A stretch of DNA of 64,000 nucleotides from Streptomyces camponoticapitis (GTDB lineage: Bacteria > Actinomycetota > Actinomycetes > Streptomycetales > Streptomycetaceae). The notes below the pieces were generated by a model that did not search any database, was not told the origin of the DNA, and was given only the letters and a program-made list of their open reading frames with translations. Below are positions 16,929 through 25,079 of the stretch, in pieces. Every line of letters starts with the position of its first letter. The stretch's first letter is position 1. Where the stretch lies: assembly GCF_014646115.1 (NCBI RefSeq), contig NZ_BMMV01000029.1, forward strand, positions 40,335 through 104,334, in the 5' to 3' direction. The translations under genes were made by a program, and so were the position numbers.

Positions 16929-18566
16929 TTACCGGGCGGGGGGCGGGCCCGTCGGGGTGGCGGGGGAGCGGGCGCCGGAGGGCCCTGCGGAAGCCGATCC
17001 GGACGGTGTTCCCGACGGTGACGCGGACGGCGACGGTGACGGGTCCGTCCCCGGTACGCCGGCCTCCTTCGGCAGATGGCGGCTGACCTCCGCCGTCGTC
17101 AGCCCCAGTCCGCCCAGCGTGATCTCGTCCCACGCCTGGAGCCGCTTCGTCGTGCTGTCCAGATAGAGCAGCGAGGCCCGGACCTTCTCCGGCTGGTCGT
17201 TCTGGACCGCGCGCAGTCCGCCGCCGCCCGCCGAGCCCTCGATCTTCAGCCGCGTACCGAGCGGCATGATCTCGGTGTCGCGGCGGTGCACATGGCCGGC
17301 CAGCACGAGCGGCACCGTGCCGTCGGTCTCCCTGGCCGCGATCGGGTTGTGCGCGACGGCGATGTCCACCGGGGTGCCCGCCCGCTCCTGGTCGCGGATG
17401 GCCGACGCCAGCCGGATGCCCGCCATCTCCTCCGCCGGATCACCGGCGTTGGCGAGTGAGCGGTCGGGGGTGAACTGCGGGTCGCCCGTGCCCGCCACCC
17501 GGATCCCGGCGACGGTGACGGCGCGGCCGTGGTCGAGGACATGGACGTTCTTCAGGCCTTCCAGATACTTCTGGGTTTCGGCCGAGTCGTGGTTGCCGCG
17601 CACCCAGACGTACGGGGCGCCCAGATCGGGGATCGGGTCGAGGAAGCTGTTCTCGGCGGCCGAGCCGTGGTCCATGGTGTCGCCCGAGTCGATGATCAGG
17701 TCGATCCGGTACTGCTCCACCAGCGAGCCGATGATGTGCCAGGCGGCCGGGTTGAGATGGATGTCGGACACCTGGAGGACCCGCAGGGTGCCCGGGTCCG
17801 GCTGGTACGACGGCAGGGTCGACGTCGCGTCGTACAGCTTGGTCACGTTGGTGACCAGCCGCGCCAACTCCTTCTGGTAGACGTCGAATTCGGTGACGAT
17901 CGAGCGCGCGCTGCCGACGACCTGCGGGGCCGAGGAGAGCAGCCCGGAGAAGCGGGGCTCCAGCACGGACTTCGGGTTCCAGGTCGCGAAGGCGCTGACG
18001 CCGGCCGCGCTCAGCAGTACGAGCGCGAGCCCGCCGGCGGCCAGCGCGCGTCGGGGGCGGCGGTAGACGGCCAGACCGAGGGCGGTGGCGCCCGAGACGA
18101 CCGCCACACAGGACCGTACGGCCAGCTCAGTCGTGCCGGCCGAGACGTCGCTCGCGACCTCCTCCTGGAGACCGGCGAGGCGTTCGGGGTGCTCGACGAG
18201 GGCCTGCGAGCGGACCGGGTCGAGCTGGTCGACATCGACGTCGAGGCGGATGGGGGCCGTGTGGGAGTCGAGTTCCAGCGCGCCCAGCGGCGAGACGTTG
18301 ATCTTCGTGCCGCCGGTCAGGGAAGGGCGCAGGGTCATCTTGGTGTCCATGGGGCCCACCGGCGTACGCACACTGCCGACGATCAAAAGCCCGAGCCAGG
18401 CGCCGAGCAGGACGACGGCGATGAGCCCGAGCGCGCGGGTGTAGGGGTGGGGTGAGCTGACGAGGGCGCTGGTGGGTCCGTCGCCGCGGGACCGGTAGTG
18501 CCGCCGGATCCGGCCGATCGTTGTGATCGCGGTACGGATCGGGACACGGCGTACGTCGCGGGCCAT
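16929..18566 (-). CDS. Membrane-anchored metallophosphoesterase
   Basis: The 545-aa protein has an N-terminal hydrophobic segment (ALGLIAVVLLGAWLGLLIV), a second pair of hydrophobic segments near its middle, then a calcineurin-like phosphoesterase domain. The metal-site motifs are all visible: VLQVSDIHLNP, IDSGDTMDHG, VWVRGNHDS, and LAGHVHRRD. The C-terminal tail of about 40 residues is rich in Pro, Ser and Gly. The substrate is unknown; family members hydrolyse phosphomonoesters or diesters at the cell surface. The ATG at 18566 is chosen because the reading frame upstream overlaps the divergent peptidase gene; a start at 18599 is possible. Confidence 0.8.
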   Translation of the reverse strand: MARDVRRVPIRTAITTIGRIRRHYRSRGDGPTSALVSSPHPYTRALGLIAVVLLGAWLGLLIVGSVRTPVGPMDTKMTLRPSLTGGTKINVSPLGALELDSHTAPIRLDVDVDQLDPVRSQALVEHPERLAGLQEEVASDVSAGTTELAVRSCVAVVSGATALGLAVYRRPRRALAAGGLALVLLSAAGVSAFATWNPKSVLEPRFSGLLSSAPQVVGSARSIVTEFDVYQKELARLVTNVTKLYDATSTLPSYQPDPGTLRVLQVSDIHLNPAAWHIIGSLVEQYRIDLIIDSGDTMDHGSAAENSFLDPIPDLGAPYVWVRGNHDSAETQKYLEGLKNVHVLDHGRAVTVAGIRVAGTGDPQFTPDRSLANAGDPAEEMAGIRLASAIRDQERAGTPVDIAVAHNPIAARETDGTVPLVLAGHVHRRDTEIMPLGTRLKIEGSAGGGGLRAVQNDQPEKVRASLLYLDSTTKRLQAWDEITLGGLGLTTAEVSRHLPKEAGVPGTDPSPSPSASPSGTPSGSASAGPSGARSPATPTGPPPAR

Positions 18567-18650
18567 TGGGCGCGTATGCCCAGGGGCACCCGCGATCATG
18601 CGTGGGCGCCGCCTTGCCCCGATCTTGGTGACCTGCGTGACAATGGCGGG

Positions 18651-19028
18651 GTGCTGGAGATGACGCGCGAGGAGTTCGAGGAACTGGTGGCCGAGGCGCT
18701 CGACAGGATCCCGCCGGAGCTCATGCGGCTGATGGACAACGTCGCGGTATTCGTGGAGGACGAACCCGACCCCGCGGCCGCGAAGGACTCGGGGGAGGAG
18801 TTCGACCCCGATCTGCTCGGGCTCTACGAGGGGACTCCGCTGACCGATCGCGGCGAGTGGTACGCGGGCGTGCTGCCGGACCGGATCACGATCTACCGGG
18901 GGCCGACGCTGCGGATGTGCGAGACGCGCGAGGACGTGGTGGCCGAGACGGAGATCACGGTGGTGCACGAGATCGCGCACCACTTCGGGATCGACGACGA
19001 CCGGCTGCACGAGCTGGGGTACGGGTGA
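18651..19028 (+). CDS. Zincin-like metallopeptidase family protein
   Basis: The 125-aa protein has the HExxH motif in VVHEIAHHFGIDDDRLHELG, with a further His and Asp downstream as in the PF06262-type minimal zincins common next to crcB in Streptomyces. The substrate is unknown. The GTG at 18651 (VLEMTREEFEELV) is preferred. A GACAAT hexamer sits 6 nt before it, so the message is probably leaderless. Its stop codon overlaps the crcB start (GTGA), so the three genes are translationally coupled. It diverges from the metallophosphoesterase gene. Confidence 0.8.
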   Translation: MLEMTREEFEELVAEALDRIPPELMRLMDNVAVFVEDEPDPAAAKDSGEEFDPDLLGLYEGTPLTDRGEWYAGVLPDRITIYRGPTLRMCETREDVVAETEITVVHEIAHHFGIDDDRLHELGYG

Positions 19029-19558
19029 GTCCGGGTCCCGAGGACGGGCCCGCGGGGTCTGCCGGGTCCGCGGGCTCCACCGGCTCCGGCGCGGAGCCCG
19101 TCGACCCCGATGTCGATCTGCGGGAACCCGGTCAGCGCGCCGAAGCGGCCGGGCACCGGCTGTGGCACGTGCTGGCCGTCATCTCGGCGGGCGGTGCGGC
19201 GGGCGCGACGGCGCGGTACGGCGCCGAACGGCTGTGGCCCACGGCCGACGGAGCGTTCCCCTGGACGACATTCGTGGTGAATGTGCTGGGGTGCGGGCTG
19301 ATCGGCGTCCTGATGGTGCTGGTCGCCGAGGGCGGCTGGTCGGTCCATCCGCTGGTGCGGCCGTTCCTCGGGGTGGGAGTGCTGGGAGGTTTCACCACGT
19401 TCTCGACGTACACGCTGGACTTCCTGCGGCTGGTGCGGCACGGCGAGGCTCCGGCGGCGCTGGGGTACGCGGCGGTGACGCTCGTGGGCGCGATGGCGGC
19501 GGTATGGCTGGCGGCGACGCTCACGCGCCGCGCGGTGGGGCGGGTGGCGGCGCCGTGA
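19025..19558 (+). CDS. crcB: Fluoride channel CrcB/Fluc, first subunit
   Basis: The 177-aa protein has a hydrophilic Gly/Ser-rich N-terminal extension of about 40 residues and then four membrane helices. The family signatures are WTTFVVNVLGCGLIGVL and GVLGGFTTFSTYTLD. Fluc channels export toxic fluoride as antiparallel dimers, and genomes with two adjacent crcB genes often make heterodimers. The GTG start overlaps the preceding stop in a GTGA junction, and its own stop overlaps the next crcB start in the same way. No fluoride riboswitch was recognised upstream of the operon. Confidence 0.88.
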   Translation: MSPGPEDGPAGSAGSAGSTGSGAEPVDPDVDLREPGQRAEAAGHRLWHVLAVISAGGAAGATARYGAERLWPTADGAFPWTTFVVNVLGCGLIGVLMVLVAEGGWSVHPLVRPFLGVGVLGGFTTFSTYTLDFLRLVRHGEAPAALGYAAVTLVGAMAAVWLAATLTRRAVGRVAAP

Positions 19559-19908
19559 ACTGGCTGCTCGTGGTCGTGGGAGGCGCGGTCGGGGCGCCGC
19601 TGCGCTATCTGACGGACCGTACGGTGCAGGCGCGGCATCAAACCCTCTTCCCCTGGGGGACGTTCGCCGTGAACGTGGCGGGGAGCCTGGTGCTGGGTGT
19701 GCTGGCCGGGGCGGCCGTGTCGTCCGCGACGTACGCGCTCCTCGGTACGGGGCTGTGCGGGGCGCTCACGACGTACTCGACGTTCTCGTACGAGACGCTG
19801 CGGCTGGCCGAGCGCGGGGCGGCGCTGGTGGCCGGCGCGTATGCGACCGCGTCGGTGCTGGTGGGGCTCGGCGCGGTGTGGGCGGGGTGGGAGCTGGGGG
19901 CGCTCTGA
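19555..19908 (+). CDS. crcB: Fluoride channel CrcB/Fluc, second subunit
   Basis: A 117-aa four-helix membrane protein with GGAVGAPLRYLTDR, WGTFAVNVAGSLVLGVL and GALTTYSTFSYETL. It is shorter than its upstream partner and lacks the N-terminal extension. The GTG at 19555 overlaps the previous TGA stop. The pair likely assembles into a heterodimeric fluoride exporter, an inference from adjacency and coupling. Confidence 0.88.
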   Translation: MNWLLVVVGGAVGAPLRYLTDRTVQARHQTLFPWGTFAVNVAGSLVLGVLAGAAVSSATYALLGTGLCGALTTYSTFSYETLRLAERGAALVAGAYATASVLVGLGAVWAGWELGAL

Positions 19909-20056
19909 GGCCGGGCCGCACGGGGCGGCCGCTGCGCCTTCGGCGCGTGGCGGGCGTGTCCCTTGTGGGGAAAAGGAAGTTGGGCAGGGCAATCCTCTCC
20001 CTGCCGTCGGGCTTCCTTCGGCGGGCGAGCCGTTTCACGCCCCGGAGGTGCCCCGC

Positions 20057-20638
20057 GTGCGCCAGTTGTCCGCCCCCGGCCGTTTCACTGTCTGGATCAT
20101 CACCTCGCTGGCCGTCGCCACCTCCACCGGCTGCATGAGCGTCGGCGACGACGAAGGGAAGCCGGCCCCCTCGCGATCGGCCGAGCGGTCCGGGGCCGCC
20201 GCCGAGGAGGACGGCGGTACGACGGCGGACGCCGGCGCGGGCGTACCGGCCGGCGGCCCCAGCGGCGCGGGGCCGAAGGGCGCCGAGCGGACCGGCGAGC
20301 ACGGCGAGAAGGGGAAGCCGGGCGATCCGAAGGCCTCGGGCGACCCGTCCACGAAGCCGTCCAAGGGCCCGGACGGCAAGCCGCTGCCTCCCGCGCCCAG
20401 GCCGCCGGGCGGGGACGTACCGCCCGCGGAACAGCCGACCCGGACCCCGCTGCCGCCGTCCGAGCCGTCCGAGCCGAACCCTCCGGCGGAGCCACCGCCG
20501 GGGCCCGAGCCGAGCGGCCCGCCGGACGTGCCGTCGGCCTCGCCGGCCGCGGACGTACGGGTGAACGCGCTAGGGCCGGGCAACGGGGCCGGGATGCGGA
20601 AGGAGCCCGCGGCGTCCCCGCAGTTGGGGCCGGTGTGA
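20057..20638 (+). CDS. Putative Pro/Gly-rich lipoprotein
   Basis: The 193-aa protein has a signal peptide with the sequence TVWIITSLAVATSTGC, fitting a lipobox with the lipidated Cys about 25 residues in. The rest is a disordered Pro/Gly/Ser/Glu-rich region with no recognisable domain. The GTG at 20057 is chosen because GGAGG lies 8 nt upstream (20044-20048); a GTG at 20048 overlaps that site. The function is unknown; such low-complexity lipoproteins may be cell-wall spacers. Confidence 0.6.
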   Translation: MRQLSAPGRFTVWIITSLAVATSTGCMSVGDDEGKPAPSRSAERSGAAAEEDGGTTADAGAGVPAGGPSGAGPKGAERTGEHGEKGKPGDPKASGDPSTKPSKGPDGKPLPPAPRPPGGDVPPAEQPTRTPLPPSEPSEPNPPAEPPPGPEPSGPPDVPSASPAADVRVNALGPGNGAGMRKEPAASPQLGPV

Positions 20639-20690
20639 GGCGCGGGGCCCGGGCGGACGGCGGGTGTGAGGCGGATCGCGTGGAAGCGGT

Positions 20691-20720
20691 TTGCCAGGGA
20701 GGGGGAGCGGTGCGTATGGT
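20691..20720 (+). promoter_or_regulatory. Probable promoter of the DEAD-box helicase gene
   Basis: TTGCCA (20691-20696) and TATGGT (20715-20720) are separated by 18 bp, a good match to HrdB-type promoters. It predicts a 5' leader of about 145 nt before the helicase ATG. Confidence 0.6.
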
Positions 20721-20872
20721 AGTAGATCGTTTGATCATTGCCTGGCGCCGACACAGAAGAGCGCCGCGTGGCGCGTACTCTCCCTTGCCGTGGCTGACCG
20801 CATTGAGGCGGTCGAATTGCGAATCACGGAGTTTGGGCGCGTGCCGAGACTCCGGAAGGTTTCGCATTTCGC

Positions 20873-23077
20873 ATGTCCATTTCCAGTACTGACCACGCCG
20901 TCATGCCCGAGAACGACTCCAACGAGCCGATCGACTCCCACGACTCGGCCAACGTGGCCGACTCGGCCGAGAGCATCACGGCGGACGCCGTGGAGACGAC
21001 CGAGGCCGCCGACGCGGCCGAGGCCCCCGCGACGCCGAAGACCCCCGAAATCACCTTCGGCGACCTGGGGTTGCCCGAAGGAATCGTCCGCAAGCTCACC
21101 CAGAACGGCGTTATCGCCCCCTTCCCGATCCAGGCCGCGACCATCCCGGACGCCCTGGCCGGCAAGGACATCCTGGGCCGCGGCCGTACCGGCTCCGGCA
21201 AGACCCTCGCGTTCGGTCTGCCGCTGCTGGCCACCCTCGCCGAGGGCCACACCGAGAAGAAGAAGCCCCGCGGCGTCATCCTGACCCCGACCCGCGAGCT
21301 GGCGATGCAGGTCGCCGACGCCCTCCAGCCGTACGGCGACGTGCTCGGCCTGAAGATGAAGGTCGTCTGCGGCGGTACGTCGATGGGCAACCAGATCTAC
21401 GCGCTGGAGCGCGGTGTCGACGTCCTCGTCGCCACCCCGGGCCGGCTGCGCGACATCATCAACCGCGGCGCGTGCTCGCTGGAGAACGTACAGATCGCGA
21501 TCCTCGACGAGGCCGACCAGATGTCCGACCTGGGCTTCCTGCCCGAGGTCACCGAGCTGCTCGACCTGGTGCCGAGCGGCGGCCAGCGGATGCTCTTCTC
21601 CGCCACGATGGAGAACGAGATCAGCACGCTGGTCAAGCGCTACCTGAAGAACCCCGTGCACCACGAGGTCGACAGCGCGCAGGGCAACGTCACGACCATG
21701 AGCCACCACGTGCTCGTCGTGAAGCCCAAGGACAAGGCGCCGGTCACGGCGGCGATCGCGGCGCGCAAGGGCCGCACGATCATCTTCGTCCGTACGCAGC
21801 TGGGCGCCGACCGTATCGCCGAGCAGCTGCGCGACTCGGGCGTGAAGGCCGACGCGCTGCACGGCGGCATGACGCAGGGTGCGCGCACCCGGACGCTGGC
21901 GGACTTCAAGGAGGGTCACGTCAACGCGCTGGTCGCGACCGACGTGGCCGCCCGCGGTATCCACGTCGACGGCATCGACCTGGTCCTGAACGTGGACCCG
22001 GCCGGTGACCACAAGGACTATCTGCACCGCTCGGGCCGTACGGCGCGGGCCGGCAAGTCCGGCGTCGTCGTCTCGCTGGCCCTGCCGCACCAGCGCCGCC
22101 AGATCTTCCGGCTGATGGAGGACGCGGGCGTCGACGCCGCGCGTCACATGGTCGCCGGGGCCGGCGCCTTCGAGCCGGAGGTCGCCGAGATCACCGGCGC
22201 CCGTTCGCTGACCGAGGTCCAGGCCGACTCCGCGAACAACTCCGCCAAGCAGGCGGAGCGCGAGGTCGCCGACCTGACCAAGGAGCTGGAGCGCCTCCAG
22301 CGCCGCGCAGGCGAGCTGCGCGAGGAGGCCGACCGCCTCGTCGCGCGTGCCGCGCGCGAGCGTGGGGACGACCCGGAGGCGGCGGTGGCGGAGGTCGCGG
22401 CCGAGGCCGTGGCGGCCATCGAGGCAGCGACGGCGGCCGCGTCCGTACCGGCCCAGACGTCCCGCGACGACCGCGGCAACTACGCGCGCCGGGACGACCG
22501 CGGTGAGCGCAGCGGCCGTGGCGGCGCGAAGGGCTACACGCCGCGCGACGGCGGCGGCGGCGACCGTGGCGGCTTCCAGCGCCGTGACGACCGTGGCAGC
22601 TACGGCCGTCGTGACGACCGCGGCGGCGAGCGGGGCGGTGACCGCGGCGGCGACCGTGGCGGTTTCCAGCGCCGTGACGACCGCCGTGACGACCGCGGTG
22701 GTTTCCAGCGCCGCGACGACCGTCCGGCGGGTGGCGGTTACCCGCGTCGTGACGACCGTCCGGCCGGTGGTGGCTACCAGCGTCGTGACGACCGTCCGGC
22801 GAGTGGCGGCTTCCAGCGCCGTGACGACCGTCCCTCGGGCGGCGACCGCCGCGAGGGCGCCCGCCCGTTCGAGCGTCGCGAGCACCGTCCCACCGGTGAC
22901 CGCCCGTTCAACCGCGACCGCCGCGACGACCGCCCCTCGGGCAGCTTCCGCTCGGGCGGCCACGACCGCCCGTCGGGCCGCCGCGACGACCACCGCGGAG
23001 GCACGACCGGCACCGGCACGAGCACGGGCTCGTTCGGCCGCCGCGACGACAAGCCGCGCTGGAAGCGCAACGGCTGA
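20873..23077 (+). CDS. DEAD-box RNA helicase with repetitive Arg/Gly/Asp tail
   Basis: The 734-aa protein has an acidic N-terminus and a complete DEAD-box core: Q motif region PFPIQAATIP, Walker A GRGRTGSGKT, DEAD box ILDEADQM, SAT motif FSATME, and HRSGRTARAG. A helical segment follows at about 455-540. The last ~190 residues are built of repeats of RRDDR with GGFQ, GGY or GGD spacers, a charged RNA-binding tail. Such helicases unwind mRNA and rRNA structures and help growth in the cold. The leader of about 145 nt suggests post-transcriptional control. A paralogue lies inside the island at 29308. Confidence 0.92.
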   Translation: MSISSTDHAVMPENDSNEPIDSHDSANVADSAESITADAVETTEAADAAEAPATPKTPEITFGDLGLPEGIVRKLTQNGVIAPFPIQAATIPDALAGKDILGRGRTGSGKTLAFGLPLLATLAEGHTEKKKPRGVILTPTRELAMQVADALQPYGDVLGLKMKVVCGGTSMGNQIYALERGVDVLVATPGRLRDIINRGACSLENVQIAILDEADQMSDLGFLPEVTELLDLVPSGGQRMLFSATMENEISTLVKRYLKNPVHHEVDSAQGNVTTMSHHVLVVKPKDKAPVTAAIAARKGRTIIFVRTQLGADRIAEQLRDSGVKADALHGGMTQGARTRTLADFKEGHVNALVATDVAARGIHVDGIDLVLNVDPAGDHKDYLHRSGRTARAGKSGVVVSLALPHQRRQIFRLMEDAGVDAARHMVAGAGAFEPEVAEITGARSLTEVQADSANNSAKQAEREVADLTKELERLQRRAGELREEADRLVARAARERGDDPEAAVAEVAAEAVAAIEAATAAASVPAQTSRDDRGNYARRDDRGERSGRGGAKGYTPRDGGGGDRGGFQRRDDRGSYGRRDDRGGERGGDRGGDRGGFQRRDDRRDDRGGFQRRDDRPAGGGYPRRDDRPAGGGYQRRDDRPASGGFQRRDDRPSGGDRREGARPFERREHRPTGDRPFNRDRRDDRPSGSFRSGGHDRPSGRRDDHRGGTTGTGTSTGSFGRRDDKPRWKRNG

Positions 23078-23109
23078 CCACAGGCCACCGGCCTGAGCCC
23101 ACACCCGAC

Positions 23110-23150
23110 GGGGCCCGTACCGCACCGAAACCGGCTGCGGTGCGGGCCCC
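23110..23150 (+). terminator. Terminator after the DEAD-box helicase gene
   Basis: Arms 23110-23124 and 23136-23150 pair at 14 of 15 positions around an 11-nt loop, 32 nt after the stop codon. Confidence 0.8.
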
Positions 23151-23232
23151 GCCCCGTGGTCTTCGCCGCCACCGGGGGATACCCGATCGGCCGGACGCCC
23201 CGGGCGGGCTATGCTCGTGGATGACTCGTCAG

Positions 23233-23305
23233 GGGCCGTTAGCTCAATTGGCAGAGCAGCGGACTTTTAATCCGTTGGTTGTGGGTTCGAGTCCCACACG
23301 GCCTA
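23233..23305 (+). tRNA. tRNA-Lys(TTT), integration target
   Basis: A 73-nt cloverleaf with acceptor GGGCCGT/ACGGCCT (G-U at the first pair), anticodon stem-loop GCGGA-CTTTTAA-TCCGT with anticodon TTT, T-arm GTGGG-TTCGAGT-CCCAC and discriminator A. Its 3' 43 nt (23261-23303) recur at 32390-32432, so this gene is the attachment site of the following element and remains intact. Confidence 0.95.
23261..23303 (+). repeat. Left attachment site (att core) in tRNA-Lys
   Basis: This 43-bp segment, from the 3' side of the anticodon stem to the acceptor stem, is identical to 32390-32432. Integration of a tRNA-specific element normally yields exactly such a pair. Confidence 0.88.
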
Positions 23306-23346
23306 CCGCCGGGAACGAGGGGAAACCCCCTCTGACCTGCTACTTA

Positions 23347-23378
23347 GCGCCTCGATCGGCTTCCTCCGGTCGAGGCGC
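23347..23378 (+). terminator. Terminator after tRNA-Lys
   Basis: GCGCCTCGA (23347-23355) and TCGAGGCGC (23370-23378) form a 9-bp stem followed by TTCGACGTTTT. A related hairpin follows the right att copy at 32448-32479. Confidence 0.75.
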
Positions 23379-23397
23379 TTCGACGTTTTCTGGCTCG

Positions 23398-23419
23398 TGC
23401 GTGAGCGATGCGTGAGCGG
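23398..23419 (+). repeat. Left copy of 22-bp subterminal repeat of the element
   Basis: Two GCGTGAGCG units separated by AT, preceded by T. The same 22 bp occur at 32256-32277 near the other end of the element. The position suggests arm-type binding sites for the integrase or excision factor. Confidence 0.6.
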
Positions 23420-23479
23420 GTGGTTCAGCATCAAGTGCCATGGACGGCCTGCCAACGGCCCCCAGCGCTCCAGCTTTGT

Positions 23480-24266
23480 TCAGTCGCTGGCCTGCATGAG
23501 GAGGTCGTCCCGAATCCCGTCGTAGTGTTCCTGACTCTCGCGGATGATCGAGACCAAGAGCATGACGGCGATGATGCAGTGCCCTGGGGTCATGTGAGAC
23601 AAGGGCAGGTGGTGAACCACGGCATGGCGGGAGAGCGTTTCGGGTAGCGGATCGCCTTTGGACGGCTCGTACTGGGTGTAGAAGGCGTTGAGAGGTGCCA
23701 GTACATACTGGGACTTGGGCAAGTAGCTGTTCGGCTCCTTCGTTCCAGCTTGGTGAAGCCTCCCGTGCGCGCCCCTGCCGCGAGGGATCTGGGTCAGGTT
23801 GTGGAGCATCTGCTCGACACCAGCTACGGCGAGGCTGGCAGCGGCTTCACGATGCCCGTCTGCCCAGGCGGCGACTGCCTTCTCGCCAGCTTCCACCTCC
23901 CCAGTGAGCCACTCGTCAGTGCACTCGTCGAGTTTGAGGCGACATAGACCTTGTATGTCGCCCTCATCGGCCGTCAAGATGGCGAGCTTGTCATCGTGAC
24001 CGACAGGTGCCGAGGCCAGGCGCCGAAGCGTCTCGGCCGGCGTGACCCATGCAACGGGGATGCCGTGCTCTTTCGCCAGGTTGAAGAGAGTCGTCAACTG
24101 CACGGTGCTTCCCCACCAGTTTTCATGGCGGCATGCAGTGTAGAAACGTGGCATTCGACGAGGTCCGTGGGCAGCAGGGTCGTAGGTGTCCCAGAACTGT
24201 GCCCCAGTCGCGGAGCTGAGCGAGGGAAGCCGCGACGGCGCCTGCCGAGGGATCGGTGAAGGTCAT
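23480..24266 (-). pseudogene. Unknown protein gene with a one-base frameshift
   Basis: The long frame (stop at 23480) encodes 224 aa from an internal ATG at 24154, including RFYTACRHENWWGSTVQL and IPVAWVTPAETLRRL. Upstream of that ATG the frame stays open and reads QFWDTYDPAAHGPRR. A better start, ATG at 24266 with an AGGA upstream, encodes MTFTDPSAGAVAASLAQLRDWG in another frame. The frames join if one G is restored in the four-G run at 24202-24205. The gene is therefore a frameshifted pseudogene or a homopolymer sequencing error. Intact length would be about 262 aa. I do not recognise the family; one hydrophobic stretch (GHCIIAVMLLVSII) lies near the C-terminus. Confidence 0.6.
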
Positions 24267-24405
24267 TGTGCAATCCTGCCTTCGCGGCGCCTCGAATACC
24301 CAGGCGTTATAAGAAGAATGTAGGGTTCACGCGCTTTTGGTTCTCCGCACGGCGCTTTTGAGGGCGCTCATCGCAGCCACTCAGGTTGCGGCACCAGGAT
24401 GGCAA

Positions 24406-24942
24406 TCACCGCTCCGCGTACCACAAGAACTGCCCCCCTAGGACAGCCAGCATTACGGCTTCAAGAATGGAAGAAGAAATCAGCAGCGCGCTGGCCGTCC
24501 CGTAGAGCCAGAAGACGGTGAGGGCGGCAAAAGGGACGGCGACGAACGCCGTCAGGTCGACCACGGCCTGAGTGATCTTGCGCGAGGCCCGCCTGGAATC
24601 GCCGCGGTGGTAGGTCTCCCACCCGAAGGCAGAGGCTGCTGCCGGGCCGCTGAGCGTCGACAGCCGTGAGGCGAGTTCGGTACGGATGTAGCGGCCGATG
24701 GCCGAGATCTTCTCGTCGTTGACCAGATAGGTCCATCCGAGCACTACGCACACCACCGGTAGAGCCAACGCGAGGTCAGGATGGCTGGTCTGCAAGGCAA
24801 CAGCGGTCACAGCTGTGACCGCGCCGATGGTGACGTACAGCAGATTGTCTCGGAACCCGATACGAGCTCGCTGCTCGTCTTTGATCTGCGAATACTCGGC
24901 GAGAAGGAGTGTGAGCTCGGTCGTATCGTCGCTGTCAGCCAT
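24406..24942 (-). CDS. Four-helix membrane protein, divergent from nucleosidase-like gene
   Basis: The 178-aa protein starts MADSDDTTELTLLLAEYSQ, with GGGGA just upstream of the ATG at 24942. A short soluble N-terminus ending RIGFRDNLLYV leads into two membrane segments (LLYVTIGAVTAVTAVAL and ALALPVVCVVLGWTYLV). A cytoplasmic or outer loop of about 50 residues follows, then two more segments near the C-terminus. It has no enzyme motif. It is divergently arranged with the nucleosidase-like gene at 25080, 137 nt apart, an arrangement seen in conflict systems that pair a small membrane protein with a nucleotide-cleaving partner. The function is unknown and the defence link is inference. Confidence 0.65.
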   Translation of the reverse strand: MADSDDTTELTLLLAEYSQIKDEQRARIGFRDNLLYVTIGAVTAVTAVALQTSHPDLALALPVVCVVLGWTYLVNDEKISAIGRYIRTELASRLSTLSGPAAASAFGWETYHRGDSRRASRKITQAVVDLTAFVAVPFAALTVFWLYGTASALLISSSILEAVMLAVLGGQFLWYAER

Positions 24943-25079
24943 AGCTTCCCCCGAGTCTCCACGACACGCCATCAACGGCCACGTGCGCCGTGGCCTATCG
25001 GATCTACTGTAGGTAGGCGAGGGGTGTGAGCTTCGTGGTGAGCGTGCACCATGGGGGCAGGCAGGACAAGGGGGCGGCC

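Noticed and set aside
18567..19010. Upstream extension of the metallophosphoesterase gene (148 extra residues)
   Set aside because: It overlaps the divergent zincin gene in antisense and shows no family similarity.
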